DNA from: an uncultured Saprospiraceae bacterium
GTDB lineage: Bacteria > Bacteroidota > Bacteroidia > Chitinophagales > Saprospiraceae
Reading direction: 5' to 3'
Assembly: GCA_938041445.1 (NCBI GenBank)
Contig: CALISO010000020.1
Coordinates: forward strand, 31,179-95,178
Length of the DNA: 64,000 nt
A program made the translations under genes and the position numbers. Under the pieces are notes generated by a model. It made no database searches. It saw only the letters and a list, made by a program, of their open reading frames with translations, and was not told the origin of the DNA. Shown piece after piece: positions 36,311 through 45,732 of this stretch (positions are counted from its first letter, which is position 1; the number at the start of each line of letters is the position of its first letter).

Positions 36311-37303
36311 ATGTCAAAAAAACGAATTGCCATTAATGGTTTTGGAAGAATTGGAAGGCTTACTTTCAGAAATTTACTCAATAAACCTGACGTAGAAGTC
36401 GTCGCGATCAATGACTTGACAGATAATGCTACTCTAGCACATCTACTTAAGTACGATACTGCTCACGGCAAATTTGATGGCACAGTAGAAGCATCAGACA
36501 CTCACATTACTGTAAATGGTAAACCTATACTAGCGACAGCAATCAGAAACCCTGAAGGGTTACCTTGGAAAGATAACAATGTCGATGTTGTACTAGAATG
36601 TACTGGTATCTTTAAAACTAAAGAGCAATTGACAATGCACCTTACAGCAGGCGCTTCTAAAGTTGTTTTATCTGCTCCAGCTAAAGGATCCGGAATTAAG
36701 ACCATTGTACTCGGTGTGAATGATTCAGAATTAACTTCTGATGATGTACTTGTAAGTAATGCATCGTGTACAACTAACTGTCTAGCACCTATGATGAAAA
36801 TATTGAATGATGAGTTTGGTATTGTTCAGGGTTCAATGACAACAACACATGCCTATACCTCTGATCAAAAAATCCAAGATGCTCCACACAGAGATTTGCG
36901 TAGAGCAAGAGCTGCTGCATCTAATATCATTCCTACAACTACTGGTGCTGCTAATGCAGTCGGAAAAGTACTTCCAGAAGTTGAAGGAAAACTCTTCGCG
37001 ATGGCTATCAGAGTTCCAACTATTACTGGTTCTTTAGTAGAACTCAATGTGATACTAGAGAAAGAAGTTTCTAAGGAAGAAGTCAATGCGGCATTTAAGA
37101 AGTATGCTGATGGAAGTATGAAAGGGTACCTCGAGTATGCGACTGATCCACTCGTGTCTTCTGACATTGTAAGAAATCCACATTCATCTATTTTTGATTC
37201 ATTAATTACTGATACTCTTGGTAAAATGGTCAAAGTAGTGAGCTGGTATGATAACGAAGCTGGATATTCAGCTAGATTAGCTGACTTGACTTGTCGAGTA
37301 TAA
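36311..37303 (+). CDS. gap: Glyceraldehyde-3-phosphate dehydrogenase
   Basis: A 330-residue glycolytic enzyme that oxidises glyceraldehyde-3-phosphate to 1,3-bisphosphoglycerate. The NAD-binding Rossmann motif is GFGRIGRL near the N-terminus. The catalytic cysteine is C153 in NASCTTNCLAP, and the catalytic histidine is in TTTHAYTSDQ. The C-terminal WYDNEAGYSARL is the family signature. It is followed by a terminator and then pgk on the same strand, so the two consecutive steps of glycolysis are adjacent but apparently separate transcription units. Confidence 0.97.
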   Translation: MSKKRIAINGFGRIGRLTFRNLLNKPDVEVVAINDLTDNATLAHLLKYDTAHGKFDGTVEASDTHITVNGKPILATAIRNPEGLPWKDNNVDVVLECTGIFKTKEQLTMHLTAGASKVVLSAPAKGSGIKTIVLGVNDSELTSDDVLVSNASCTTNCLAPMMKILNDEFGIVQGSMTTTHAYTSDQKIQDAPHRDLRRARAAASNIIPTTTGAANAVGKVLPEVEGKLFAMAIRVPTITGSLVELNVILEKEVSKEEVNAAFKKYADGSMKGYLEYATDPLVSSDIVRNPHSSIFDSLITDTLGKMVKVVSWYDNEAGYSARLADLTCRV

Positions 37304-37329
37304 TTACATATCAGTAAATAAGATATTAG

Positions 37330-37373
37330 AGAATCACTAGGGAGCTTGCTCTGTAGTGATTCTTTTATTTTTT
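37330..37373 (+). terminator. Terminator between gap and pgk
   Basis: Perfect 10-bp stem AGAATCACTA/TAGTGATTCT (37330-37339 with 37354-37363), a 14-nt loop able to pair further, then a T-rich run. Confidence 0.9.
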
Positions 37374-37430
37374 GACAATTACTATAACCTAGTACACAAT
37401 CCAAATAATCACTCATAAAACTTCACGACT

Positions 37431-38642
37431 ATGTTGACTAATGTCTCTAACAAAAAAGTACTTGTAAGAGTAGACTTCAATGTTCCTATTAACTCTGATC
37501 ACCAAATCACTGACGATACAAGGATACAGAAGGCCTTACCAACCATCAAGCAACTACTAGATGGGAACGCTGCTGTGATATTGATGAGTCATTTAGGTAG
37601 ACCACAGAAAAAGAAGTTGGAGAATGGAGAGATTGATGTCAAGAAGTTCTCACTGAAACAAGTTGTTCCTCATTTGAGTACCTTATTGGGCATAGATGTG
37701 AAGTTTGCAGCTGATTGCGGCGGTGATGAATCAATTCTCAAAGCTAGAGACTTGAAGGTAGGAGAAGTTCTTGTCATAGAAAACACAAGGTTCAATCCAG
37801 GTGAAAGTAAGGGTGATTCCGATTTTGCTGCTAAGCTAGCGCATCTAGGAGATGCTTACATCAATGATGCGTTCGGTACTGCACATAGAGCTCATGCGAG
37901 TACAGCAACAATTGCAAGTTTCTTTGAACCACAAGATCGATCATTCGGATTGTTAATGGAGACAGAGATTGCCAATGCCAAGTCAATACTGAATAGCCCT
38001 AAACGTCCTTGTACTGCGATATTCGGCGGTGCTAAGGTGAGTGACAAGATCAAGCTCATAGAACGGTTTATAAACTTTGCTGACAACATTGTGATTGGTG
38101 GAGGAATGGCATATACCTTCATCAAAGCTCAAGAAGGATCTATCGGTAATTCGCTTGTTGAAGATGATTACTTAGACCTTGCAAAAGACCTTATTGCTAA
38201 GGCTAAAGAATATGACGTCAACCTTATAATTCCTGAGGATAGTGTGATTGCTGACAACTTTGCAGCAGATGCAAATACTCAGACAGTACTTTCATCTGAA
38301 ATCCCAGATGGTTGGATGGGACTTGATGTGGGACCTAAAGCAATCGAAAAAATCAATGCTGCTATTCTTGGTGCCAAATCTATCATCTGGAATGGTCCTC
38401 TTGGAGTATTCGAAATGGAAGCATTCAGTACTGGTACTATGACTGTAGCTGATACTGTAGCCAAGGCATCTCAAAACGGGGCATACTCATTGATTGGTGG
38501 TGGAGACTCTGTAGCTGCCATCAACAAATCTGGAAATGCCGATAAAGTTAGTTTTATCAGTACTGGAGGTGGAGCAATGTTGGAGTTCTTAGAGGGTAAG
38601 CAACTCCCAGGAATAGTAGCCATAGAGGGTGATAAAGCTTAG
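37431..38642 (+). CDS. pgk: Phosphoglycerate kinase
   Basis: A 403-residue glycolytic kinase that transfers phosphate from 1,3-bisphosphoglycerate to ADP. Family signatures are VRVDFNVPI near the N-terminus, LMSHLGRP, VLVIENTRFNPGE, AYINDAFGTAHRAHAST, FGGAKVSDKI, and the ATP-binding GGGDSVAA followed by FISTGGGAMLEFLEGK at the C-terminus. Both lobes are complete and the length is normal. It lies 127 bases after gap with an intervening terminator. Confidence 0.97.
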   Translation: MLTNVSNKKVLVRVDFNVPINSDHQITDDTRIQKALPTIKQLLDGNAAVILMSHLGRPQKKKLENGEIDVKKFSLKQVVPHLSTLLGIDVKFAADCGGDESILKARDLKVGEVLVIENTRFNPGESKGDSDFAAKLAHLGDAYINDAFGTAHRAHASTATIASFFEPQDRSFGLLMETEIANAKSILNSPKRPCTAIFGGAKVSDKIKLIERFINFADNIVIGGGMAYTFIKAQEGSIGNSLVEDDYLDLAKDLIAKAKEYDVNLIIPEDSVIADNFAADANTQTVLSSEIPDGWMGLDVGPKAIEKINAAILGAKSIIWNGPLGVFEMEAFSTGTMTVADTVAKASQNGAYSLIGGGDSVAAINKSGNADKVSFISTGGGAMLEFLEGKQLPGIVAIEGDKA

Positions 38643-38723
38643 AAACTTTAATGACTGTTTAACAGATCATTAAGTACAGATTTGACAGAGTTATCTCACC
38701 TTTGTTGTTCAATACATTGAGCT

Positions 38724-39119
38724 ATGATCAGATATTTACTAGCACTTGGATTTATTTGCGCCACGACTATCCTAATTGGTCAAGACACCAATACCGTAGA
38801 AGCAACATTCGTAACAACTGAGATTGACCTCGGAGAGATTGATAGAGGTGAATCTAGGGACACCATTTTTACATTTACCAATACTGGTACTGAAGACTTA
38901 GTCATAGAGATTGCTTCTGGATGTGAATGTACCGAGCTCGATTGGACGAGGGGAAAGATTGCTCCAGGAGAACAAGGTGTGATCAATGTTCACTTCGATA
39001 GTACTCAGAAAGAATATGAAGAAGTGATAGAGGTTGATGTCAACTTCGAAAATACAAATCCTGAAACAGGAGGCCCATATTTTAGAATTTTAGAATACAC
39101 CTATACTTTTAAGGAGTAG
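38724..39119 (+). CDS. DUF1573 secreted protein
   Basis: A 131-residue protein with a signal peptide (ending ATTILIGQ) and a single DUF1573 Ig-like domain. The motif GECxC-like ASGCECTELDWTRGKIAPGEQGVINVHFDS is characteristic. It is probably periplasmic or outer-membrane-associated; the function is unknown. The stop is one base from the stop of the convergent acyltransferase gene, with no terminator between. Confidence 0.88.
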   Translation: MIRYLLALGFICATTILIGQDTNTVEATFVTTEIDLGEIDRGESRDTIFTFTNTGTEDLVIEIASGCECTELDWTRGKIAPGEQGVINVHFDSTQKEYEEVIEVDVNFENTNPETGGPYFRILEYTYTFKE

Positions 39120-39120
39120 G

Positions 39121-39996
39121 TCATTTATCATAGATTCTGGCACCTTTCCACCTTTTATGCGTCCATAACCAATTGCCTGGATTATCAATTATCTGAGCAG
39201 ACAGGTGACTTAAGTACTGGTTTGTAATCTCACCTCTGTCAAGCGATCTTGGTTCTTCAGTGATTAGTGTAGGTGTGACAGTATAATATCCTCTTTTTAT
39301 CCGTGTGACCTCCATCCAATAGACAGGCGTCCGATACTTGCGAGCATATGCTTCACCACCCGGTAGGGCTTTAGTAGGTTTTCCCAAGAATGTCACATTT
39401 AATGCTGTAGCACCTCTGCTAGGATTTTGATCAGCTACGAATACGATAGCTTTTGGCTCTTGACCTGGCGTATGCAATGCAGATTTTTTGACACTATAGA
39501 TAGATACGAGTTCTGTACCAATACGACTACGTCCTTTGAGCATATAGTCATGCACCCTTTTATTTTTAAGTGGTTTGATCAGTGCAACTACATGGAAGGG
39601 TAGTTGATGCTTGCAAGTCAAGGTGCCCCATTCCCAATTGTTGTAGTGCCCTCCAAGGATTGTGATATCTTTTCCAGCATCGTAGTGTCGAGAGAGTTCT
39701 TCTTTATTCTTGAATAGATAGCGTCTATTGATATCCTCAATAGACATAGTGTAGCTCTTTAAGGACTCTAGTATGACATCTGTAAGGTTACGGTAGATTT
39801 CCTTAGTTGTCTTGTGTACTTTTTCCTTAGACATATCTGGAAAGATGTAATTGAGATTCTGCTTTATTACATCGCGACGGTAACGAATTACGACTCTCAT
39901 TACCCAAGCTATACCATCGGATATCCTATAGAGAATGGGATATGGTATCATCCCCGTGAAGGCTACTGCAAATCTAAAAACGAGATAGACTATCAT
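39121..39996 (-). CDS. Lipid A-type acyltransferase (LpxL/HtrB-like)
   Basis: A 291-residue membrane-associated acyltransferase. The N-terminus has a hydrophobic anchor (IVYLVFRFAVAFTGMIPYPI). The catalytic HX4E motif is H117-E122 in GGHYNNWEWG, and a second family block is ADQNPSRGATALNVTFLGKPTKALPGGEAYARKY. These enzymes add secondary acyl chains to lipid A using acyl-ACP; some Bacteroidota relatives transfer to aminolipids, so the exact acceptor is uncertain. The start overlaps the end of the 91-residue gene by four bases (ATGA type), indicating translational coupling. Confidence 0.9.
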   Translation of the reverse strand: MIVYLVFRFAVAFTGMIPYPILYRISDGIAWVMRVVIRYRRDVIKQNLNYIFPDMSKEKVHKTTKEIYRNLTDVILESLKSYTMSIEDINRRYLFKNKEELSRHYDAGKDITILGGHYNNWEWGTLTCKHQLPFHVVALIKPLKNKRVHDYMLKGRSRIGTELVSIYSVKKSALHTPGQEPKAIVFVADQNPSRGATALNVTFLGKPTKALPGGEAYARKYRTPVYWMEVTRIKRGYYTVTPTLITEEPRSLDRGEITNQYLSHLSAQIIDNPGNWLWTHKRWKGARIYDK

Positions 39997-40268
39997 ATGA
40001 TCTCAGGATAGTCAGACTCCTTAATGCCTTTTCCTTTGAGAATCGCTGTCGATTGATCTTTCAACATTGTCTCAAAGCGTACAGCAACACCCGGCAGCAA
40101 ACTAACTGCCACATCTGACCTCAGGCTATCTAAGTTCTCAACCGATCCGTCTCTAAACTTGAACCACTGCTCCATATGAAATTGCTCATACTTGAGTGAG
40201 TACTTGCTCTCGTACTCAAACCCCGTGACTTTGATACCTTGATGACTTTCTTCAAATATTATTCTCAT
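39993..40268 (-). CDS. Small conserved-looking protein of unknown function
   Basis: A 91-residue acidic soluble protein without a recognised family or signal. Visible wording includes MRIIFEESHQGIKVTGFEYESKY and VSLLPGVAVRFETMLKDQSTAIL. It overlaps its upstream neighbour (DUF2520) and its downstream neighbour (acyltransferase) by four bases each, so it is translated as part of a tight operon, which is the main evidence that it is real. Confidence 0.7.
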   Translation of the reverse strand: MRIIFEESHQGIKVTGFEYESKYSLKYEQFHMEQWFKFRDGSVENLDSLRSDVAVSLLPGVAVRFETMLKDQSTAILKGKGIKESDYPEII

Positions 40269-41068
40269 TGATACTTACTTAGGATTTGCTGAGTAATGAC
40301 AGTATAAAGGTGCTCCATTTCAGGTTGATTTTGCAACATTAATGTGTGTTTTTCTATAGTGCCTTTATCGCCTCGTTTAGCTGGCCCTGTCTGAGTGTCG
40401 GAGGGATACTTTCTAGTGAATTTACTTATCGTCTCCGTGATGAGTGGATCAAGTAGGTGAGGATTGAGATCTTGATTTTCCAAGTAGTTATAAGCTGTTG
40501 TCAGTAAATGATTAACAAAGTTGCAAGACGCTACTGCAGCTAAGTGAATGTGTTTGCGTTGCTCACTATCTATCTGATGAACAGATTGACTCAACCGAGA
40601 AGCTAAGTAGGCAAGCTTTGTCATAGCGGTGTTATCGCTTGACTCGAGCAAAAACGGAACTGAATATAGATCTATATGACGATCCTTGTCAAATGTCTGT
40701 AAAGGGTAGAACACCCCAATTGGGTTATTTGCAACAGCAAGTACATCCATAGAGATACTTCCCGTTGTATGCGCAATCAATGCAGTATCTGTAATGTGAG
40801 AACTTAGTTCTTGGACAAAATTTTCAACTGCATCATCAACGATGGCTATGATATAAATATCTGCATCAGGGATCATCTCAGCTAAGGTGTCAATACCAAT
40901 TGAACCACATTGATCAGCAAGTCTACAAGCAGATTCTATATTGCGACTATATATCTGTAGGAAATCCAATCCAGCAATGGCAAGTGCCCTATACAGGTGT
41001 GTCGCTACGTTGCCGCTACCTATACCTACTATTCTGAGTTGTTCGAATATCTTGTTCTGCGCTGCCAC
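40265..41068 (-). CDS. Rossmann-fold and DUF2520 oxidoreductase-like protein
   Basis: A 267-residue protein. The N-terminus has a dinucleotide-binding fold (LRIVGIGSGNVATHLYRAL), followed by IPDADIYIIAIVDDAVENFVQEL and TALIAHTTGSISMDVLA, resembling F420/NADP-dependent reductases. The C-terminal DUF2520 domain begins near residue 130 (GVFYPLQTF, AAVASCNFVNHLL). The start is a GTG at 41068, inside the last 40 bases of ccsA. The substrate is unknown. Confidence 0.87.
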   Translation of the reverse strand: MAAQNKIFEQLRIVGIGSGNVATHLYRALAIAGLDFLQIYSRNIESACRLADQCGSIGIDTLAEMIPDADIYIIAIVDDAVENFVQELSSHITDTALIAHTTGSISMDVLAVANNPIGVFYPLQTFDKDRHIDLYSVPFLLESSDNTAMTKLAYLASRLSQSVHQIDSEQRKHIHLAAVASCNFVNHLLTTAYNYLENQDLNPHLLDPLITETISKFTRKYPSDTQTGPAKRGDKGTIEKHTLMLQNQPEMEHLYTVITQQILSKYQ

Positions 41069-43842
41069 AATGCAAATATAAACCCTAGAATCATCAGTAC
41101 AGCACCTCCCCAGAATAAGTTGATACCAGGGAATACTTTTGCTTCTAGTACGATAAGATCTTGGCGAGGCACATCCTCCGCGATTGAGAAGATGAGTTCC
41201 GTGTCTTTACGTAGATCTTTGGCTAATGCAAATTCTAAGGTACCGTCTTTTGGATCAATAGAAATAAACCTAACGTGAAGACCACTCTGTGCATCGTAAT
41301 CTTTAATGTTTAGAGGTCTATTATTTCTGATGAAGTAGATTGGATTGAGAGTAAATTTTCGATCTTCTTGTGTAATATCTAACTTAGCACCTACTGGGAT
41401 GTCTCCTTCCTTCTGTGTATAAGCTCCTTCGTCAAAATTTCTACCTAGGTTGACAACCTTGACAAGGTAGCCGTCATAGAAAAATTCATCTCCTTCTTTT
41501 ACCTTGAAAGTTTCATAAGTCAACGCATCTTCAGTGCTGAATTCATTTCTGAATACGGATTCATCAAGCTTTACTTTAACACCTAGTTTGTCTTCTACAG
41601 CGTGATATTCAAAAATGTTATTTTCTTTAAGACCCATTGCAGGTGTCAGAATATACGTCTTATCATCATCCATTGCTCCAAACTCTAGCTCTACACCCAG
41701 ACTGAGTGTCAACGAATCTTCTGGCACATCCTTGATGCTAGGTTCATAAGTCACTTCTCTGATAATCGCAAAGTGCTGCTTAGTAATCAACGTATCTCCG
41801 ACAAATCCGCGATAAGTATTATAATCAAGTGAATCCTCAACCTCCTTAGCTAGCTCAATGTCTTGCTGGGATCTTGGAAGTGAGGCGATATTCGTAAAGA
41901 TATCCTTATTCCAATAGTGCTTGGTAGCAGGATTAGAGGCTGCTATTTTAGTAAACTCTTTATTGTATTGGACATTCGGAGTCACTCTGAAAGTCTCTAC
42001 AATCTCTTGGTGTTCATCAATTCTATCAAATCTGACGTCAAAATACCTGTATCGTCCAACCACTGTATCTTGCTCATATGTAATCCAATAGTCATTGACA
42101 AACATTGGTACTTCCTTGATAAGTGTGATGACTTTAGCTAATGATTCATCTGCAAGAAGTCCTCTCATAGCAAATGGGTTGGAAGAAATCACCTTAGTAT
42201 TCAGACCACTGGTTACTGTACCTAGTATCATCAATGCGAATCCCAAATGTGAAAGTGATGCTGCAGCCATTTTAGTTTTTTGACCAGCCTTTCGGATAAG
42301 ATACCAAAGACTTGACACCATACCATAGAGTAGGCAGAAGGTTAGTATTGCATAACGTGTTTCATAGTAATCAATCCAAAAAGTCATCAAATATGTCAGT
42401 ATCCCGGCTGCTAATAAGCTCGATCCTTGTATTAAGAACAATGACTTCTTAAATTCTCTATTCCACCCAGATTGTCTGAATCTTGTATAGACACTGAATC
42501 CACCTAGAAGAGAAATAAAAATTGCAACCCAGAGTTGGTACTTGTTATAGTGAGGAATGGGTTCTTCAATCACCTTACCGATATACAGAGGGTCGAAGTA
42601 TTCCATAATGGCATTATAGACTGGAAGAGAAGAGGATATCGCTATCAGCATTGAACCAAAGAATAAGACTATTGCACCTATAAACATCCAAAATTCTTTA
42701 GAGTATAAGGACTCTTCTTTTGTTTTCGTTGGGACATTTTTTGCTCTAGCAAAATAAAGTATAACACTGCCTATCGCAAAGAAGCCTATATATCCGACTA
42801 GTTGCCATTCAAGTCCCATTTCTGTAAAGGCATGGGCTGAAGTATCTCCTAGAATCCCACTACGTGTCAAGAATGTGCTATAGACGATCATCAAGAATGA
42901 CAGGACATAGAAGATGTAAGTACTCTTGATCGAGTAACCGCTAGCATTTGCTATAAGGTTGGTATGGACACCTGCTACTAGGATCATCCACGGAACGAGT
43001 GACATGTTTTCCACAGGATCCCAAGCCCAATATCCACCGAAACTCAATGCTTCATAAGCCCAAGCACCTCCCATCAAAATTCCAGTACCTAAGATCGCTG
43101 CTGAGAATATTCCCCATGTTGTTACGGGTCTTAGCCAGCCTTTATAGTCTTTCTTCCACCATCCTGCTATGGCAAAAGCGAACGGCACAGTTGTAGAAGC
43201 AAATCCCAAAAATGTTACTGGAGGGTGAATTGTCATCCAATAATTTTGCAAGAGCTCATTGAGACCATTGCCATCCTTGATCATAGAGAGGTACTGAGCA
43301 TTATTGAAAAGGGGTATGTCCATTCCGTCTCTAAGAAGTAGAGTAGGGTTGATTCCCCATCTGAATCCTTCACCAATTGGGACGTAAATTCCAAGTATCA
43401 TACTATGGGTAAATGCTTGGACAGCAAGTATGATTGCGGCTACTGGACTTGTCCAAATAGATTTTTTTCCGAAAATGATAATGCTTGCTAGGACAATGTG
43501 CCACATCATCCAAAGGAGGAAACTCCCTTCTTGACCTTCCCAAAATGCAGAAAACGCATACCGCATCGGTAAGTCATTAGACACGTGGTCGAAGGCATAT
43601 TGGTATTCATACAGGCGATTGACCATTGTATAAAATATGGTACCTACAAGCGTGAATACACTAATGCCGTGTAATACAAAAGCGACTTTTCCAAACCTTT
43701 GCCAACTGATATCATCAGTATTAGTATGCTTATAGAACGCAAATACTGCAAAGAGAACAGCTACGAACCCAAAGGTCAAGCAGAAGTGTCCTATCTGACC
43801 AGGTAATAGTGTCTCTCCAACATATTGTACTGATAACATCAT
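41029..43842 (-). CDS. ccsA: Cytochrome c biogenesis protein CcsA/CcmF type
   Basis: A 937-residue polytopic heme lyase. About 13 transmembrane segments occupy residues 15-570; the WWD heme-handling motif is present as GGYWAWDPVENMSLVPW near residue 270, and HPPVTFLGFAST is also typical. Residues about 590-890 form a periplasmic soluble domain, followed by a final membrane segment (GINLFWGGAVLMILGFIFAL). It attaches heme to apocytochromes such as the di-heme protein at 33095-34114. It is larger than most CcmF (about 650) but agrees with the long form seen in Bacteroidota. Its 3' end overlaps the DUF2520 gene by 40 bases. Confidence 0.93.
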   Translation of the reverse strand: MMLSVQYVGETLLPGQIGHFCLTFGFVAVLFAVFAFYKHTNTDDISWQRFGKVAFVLHGISVFTLVGTIFYTMVNRLYEYQYAFDHVSNDLPMRYAFSAFWEGQEGSFLLWMMWHIVLASIIIFGKKSIWTSPVAAIILAVQAFTHSMILGIYVPIGEGFRWGINPTLLLRDGMDIPLFNNAQYLSMIKDGNGLNELLQNYWMTIHPPVTFLGFASTTVPFAFAIAGWWKKDYKGWLRPVTTWGIFSAAILGTGILMGGAWAYEALSFGGYWAWDPVENMSLVPWMILVAGVHTNLIANASGYSIKSTYIFYVLSFLMIVYSTFLTRSGILGDTSAHAFTEMGLEWQLVGYIGFFAIGSVILYFARAKNVPTKTKEESLYSKEFWMFIGAIVLFFGSMLIAISSSLPVYNAIMEYFDPLYIGKVIEEPIPHYNKYQLWVAIFISLLGGFSVYTRFRQSGWNREFKKSLFLIQGSSLLAAGILTYLMTFWIDYYETRYAILTFCLLYGMVSSLWYLIRKAGQKTKMAAASLSHLGFALMILGTVTSGLNTKVISSNPFAMRGLLADESLAKVITLIKEVPMFVNDYWITYEQDTVVGRYRYFDVRFDRIDEHQEIVETFRVTPNVQYNKEFTKIAASNPATKHYWNKDIFTNIASLPRSQQDIELAKEVEDSLDYNTYRGFVGDTLITKQHFAIIREVTYEPSIKDVPEDSLTLSLGVELEFGAMDDDKTYILTPAMGLKENNIFEYHAVEDKLGVKVKLDESVFRNEFSTEDALTYETFKVKEGDEFFYDGYLVKVVNLGRNFDEGAYTQKEGDIPVGAKLDITQEDRKFTLNPIYFIRNNRPLNIKDYDAQSGLHVRFISIDPKDGTLEFALAKDLRKDTELIFSIAEDVPRQDLIVLEAKVFPGINLFWGGAVLMILGFIFALWQRRTRYSNNSE

Positions 43843-43911
43843 GAGTGTAAAATTACAAACCGTCTACCGATATGAATGGCTCACAAGGGTGTTTGTTTAC
43901 AATTGGATTGA

Positions 43912-44658
43912 TTATAAATAGTAGAAGATCATCATAGCACTCATCACGATCATCAATCCATCCTCAATGATAGTCACTGTACTCATAGGGAGATCGAATA
44001 CTGCCCCGAGACAAGCACATTGTATTGTTCGTTTATTTAACACTGATTGCAAGACTCCAATAATACTGATCGACATAATTATTAGTGCTATCATATTGGT
44101 TATCAATAGATTGGATCCTATCAAGAATGCAATACCTAGTCCAAGTTCTATAAAAGCATAGAGATAACCCCAACCTGACCATTGGCGAGCAATGATATCG
44201 TACATCATATAGCTCTTAGCAAATCCCTTCAAATCCATCATCTTGAAAAAGGAGAACACAAGAAAGAAGCCAGCCATAAAGTGCCGCATCCATTCGATTA
44301 ATTCAAATTGACCTTGGTTAATTTGGATAACTAACGTTACTCCAAGAATATATCCGAAGATGAGGAGTATTGGTTGATAAGTAGCGAACCAGCTCTTTGT
44401 AGGAGCTTTTGGTTTTTCTTCATCGAATTGCTGAGATATGGCATTACTGCTAATTGAGTACTTAGGGTCAAGATCTGTTAATAGTTCTTGCAAGTCATTT
44501 AATGATAACTCTCGATTAAATGTTATCGTAGCACTATCAGTAGGTTTGTCTACTGAGATAGTGTTGATTGATTCAATAGCCTGTAAAGTCTCTTGAATCT
44601 TAGCTGCGCAACTTTTGCAGGTCATACCATTGATTCGGTATAAGTGTTGATTAGTCAT
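43912..44658 (-). CDS. HMA domain fused to MauE/DoxX-like membrane protein
   Basis: A 248-residue protein with two parts. Residues 1-70 are a heavy-metal-associated domain with the GMTCKSC motif (C14 and C17) that binds Cu(I) or similar ions. After a linker rich in Lys and Pro come about four transmembrane helices (residues 93-245) that resemble MauE/DoxX redox membrane proteins, with a cysteine pair CACLG near residue 214. Fusion of a copper-binding domain to this membrane family is uncommon and may link metal delivery to disulfide or quinone chemistry (inference). It is separated from ccsA by 69 bases and is on the same strand. Confidence 0.78.
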   Translation of the reverse strand: MTNQHLYRINGMTCKSCAAKIQETLQAIESINTISVDKPTDSATITFNRELSLNDLQELLTDLDPKYSISSNAISQQFDEEKPKAPTKSWFATYQPILLIFGYILGVTLVIQINQGQFELIEWMRHFMAGFFLVFSFFKMMDLKGFAKSYMMYDIIARQWSGWGYLYAFIELGLGIAFLIGSNLLITNMIALIIMSISIIGVLQSVLNKRTIQCACLGAVFDLPMSTVTIIEDGLMIVMSAMMIFYYL

Positions 44659-44700
44659 ATGAAAGCAATAGGTCTAATCTGACGATTAATATGTACTCAA

Positions 44701-44740
44701 ACGAAAAGAGGTTACTTCATATGCGAAGTAACCTCTTAAC
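44701..44740 (-). terminator. Terminator after hpf
   Basis: A 13-bp stem (44707-44718 plus one pair, with 44725-44737), loop ATATGC, followed on the minus strand by a T run. It ends hpf transcription 23 bases after its stop. Confidence 0.88.
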
Positions 44741-44762
44741 TTATGTATTATTTCTTATAGTC

Positions 44763-45059
44763 TTAAGAGACTTTTTTATATCTCTTAGTTTTATATTTTT
44801 CAACTTGTGATCTTAGTTTAGAAGTAGCTGCGTCTATAGCGATATCATGCCTATCTCCTCGTGCTTCTACAAAAACATCTTTACCTTTCAATCTTGCTTG
44901 TAGCTTTACTTTCTTATACGGGTGATCTTTACCTCTGAAGAATACCTTGATGCTTTCAATAAAGGGATACTTGACGAAAAACTTTCCTAAAGTTTCTCTT
45001 GCATAGCTGTCAAAGTAGTTAGCTCCTTCTGTCTCTTCTCTATCGATTTTTATATCCAT
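44763..45059 (-). CDS. hpf: Ribosome hibernation-promoting factor (HPF/RaiA)
   Basis: A 98-residue short-form ribosome-inactivating factor with the beta-alpha-beta fold (ANYFDSYARETLGKFFVKYP, IKVFFRGKDHPYKKVKLQARLKGKDVFVEARGDRHDIAIDAATSKLRSQVEKYK). It binds the 30S decoding region in stationary phase. It is the short form without the C-terminal dimerisation domain. It is probably a single-gene unit, with its own terminator downstream. Confidence 0.92.
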   Translation of the reverse strand: MDIKIDREETEGANYFDSYARETLGKFFVKYPFIESIKVFFRGKDHPYKKVKLQARLKGKDVFVEARGDRHDIAIDAATSKLRSQVEKYKTKRYKKVS

Positions 45060-45224
45060 ACTAATCGTATCGTTTAGGTTAAAAAATATGATTTCAAAAT
45101 GTGGTTTGAAATGTCCGTTGACATTATGACTAAGTTACATCAATATTTCTACTTATGCAAAATGTATGAACAATCATTTTAAAACTTTCCCAATCTTAAG
45201 GATGTAAAATGGAGTTTAATGAAA

Positions 45225-45704
45225 TTATTGTAGGTAAGCACTCCATACCCAACCTTCGGTATCGGCATTGCTGATCATACACCAAGTACCTTTTGTATCT
45301 CCGATAACTGTTGAATCTTGCTTGCAATAATATACCTTCACTTGAGTACCTGTAGAGATGTCTCCAATGATTTCAGCACTGGTGCTTGCAGCTGACCGCA
45401 TATTGAGTGTACCGGCTGAGATGCTGACCATTCTAAGATCTGCAGATGCTTTATGAGCATCAAGTTCTTTGCTCAGTTTGTTGTTCTTGTCCTGTTCTAT
45501 TTGATATAGAGTTGTAAGGCTATCATAGGAGATCATCCTTTCTTTAGAGTCAACAGCATCAGACTTAAAAGAAAATAACTTAAGTGGGTTGACTCCTTTA
45601 ACTATAGATGCTATCAGCCATAAACCAACAAGGAAAAAACCTATGAGCAGTATCCAGGTTGAATTCTTCTTAGAGTTTCGTCTTCTATTTCTTCTCTTTG
45701 ACAT
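45225..45704 (-). CDS. Membrane-anchored SH3b-domain protein
   Basis: A 159-residue protein. A basic N-terminus (SKRRNRRRNSKKNS) is followed by one transmembrane helix (TWILLIGFFLVGLWLIASIV), a coiled polar linker (YDSLTTLYQIEQDKNNKLSKEL) and a C-terminal SH3b domain about 90-159 (AGTLNMRSAASTSAEIIGDIS, GWVWSAYLQ). SH3b domains often bind cell wall peptides; an orphan membrane-anchored copy probably acts in the periplasm. It lies 28 bases downstream of the isomerase gene on the same strand. Confidence 0.82.
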   Translation of the reverse strand: MSKRRNRRRNSKKNSTWILLIGFFLVGLWLIASIVKGVNPLKLFSFKSDAVDSKERMISYDSLTTLYQIEQDKNNKLSKELDAHKASADLRMVSISAGTLNMRSAASTSAEIIGDISTGTQVKVYYCKQDSTVIGDTKGTWCMISNADTEGWVWSAYLQ

Positions 45705-45732
45705 GTGTTTATATGCTTATGCTAGCTCAATT

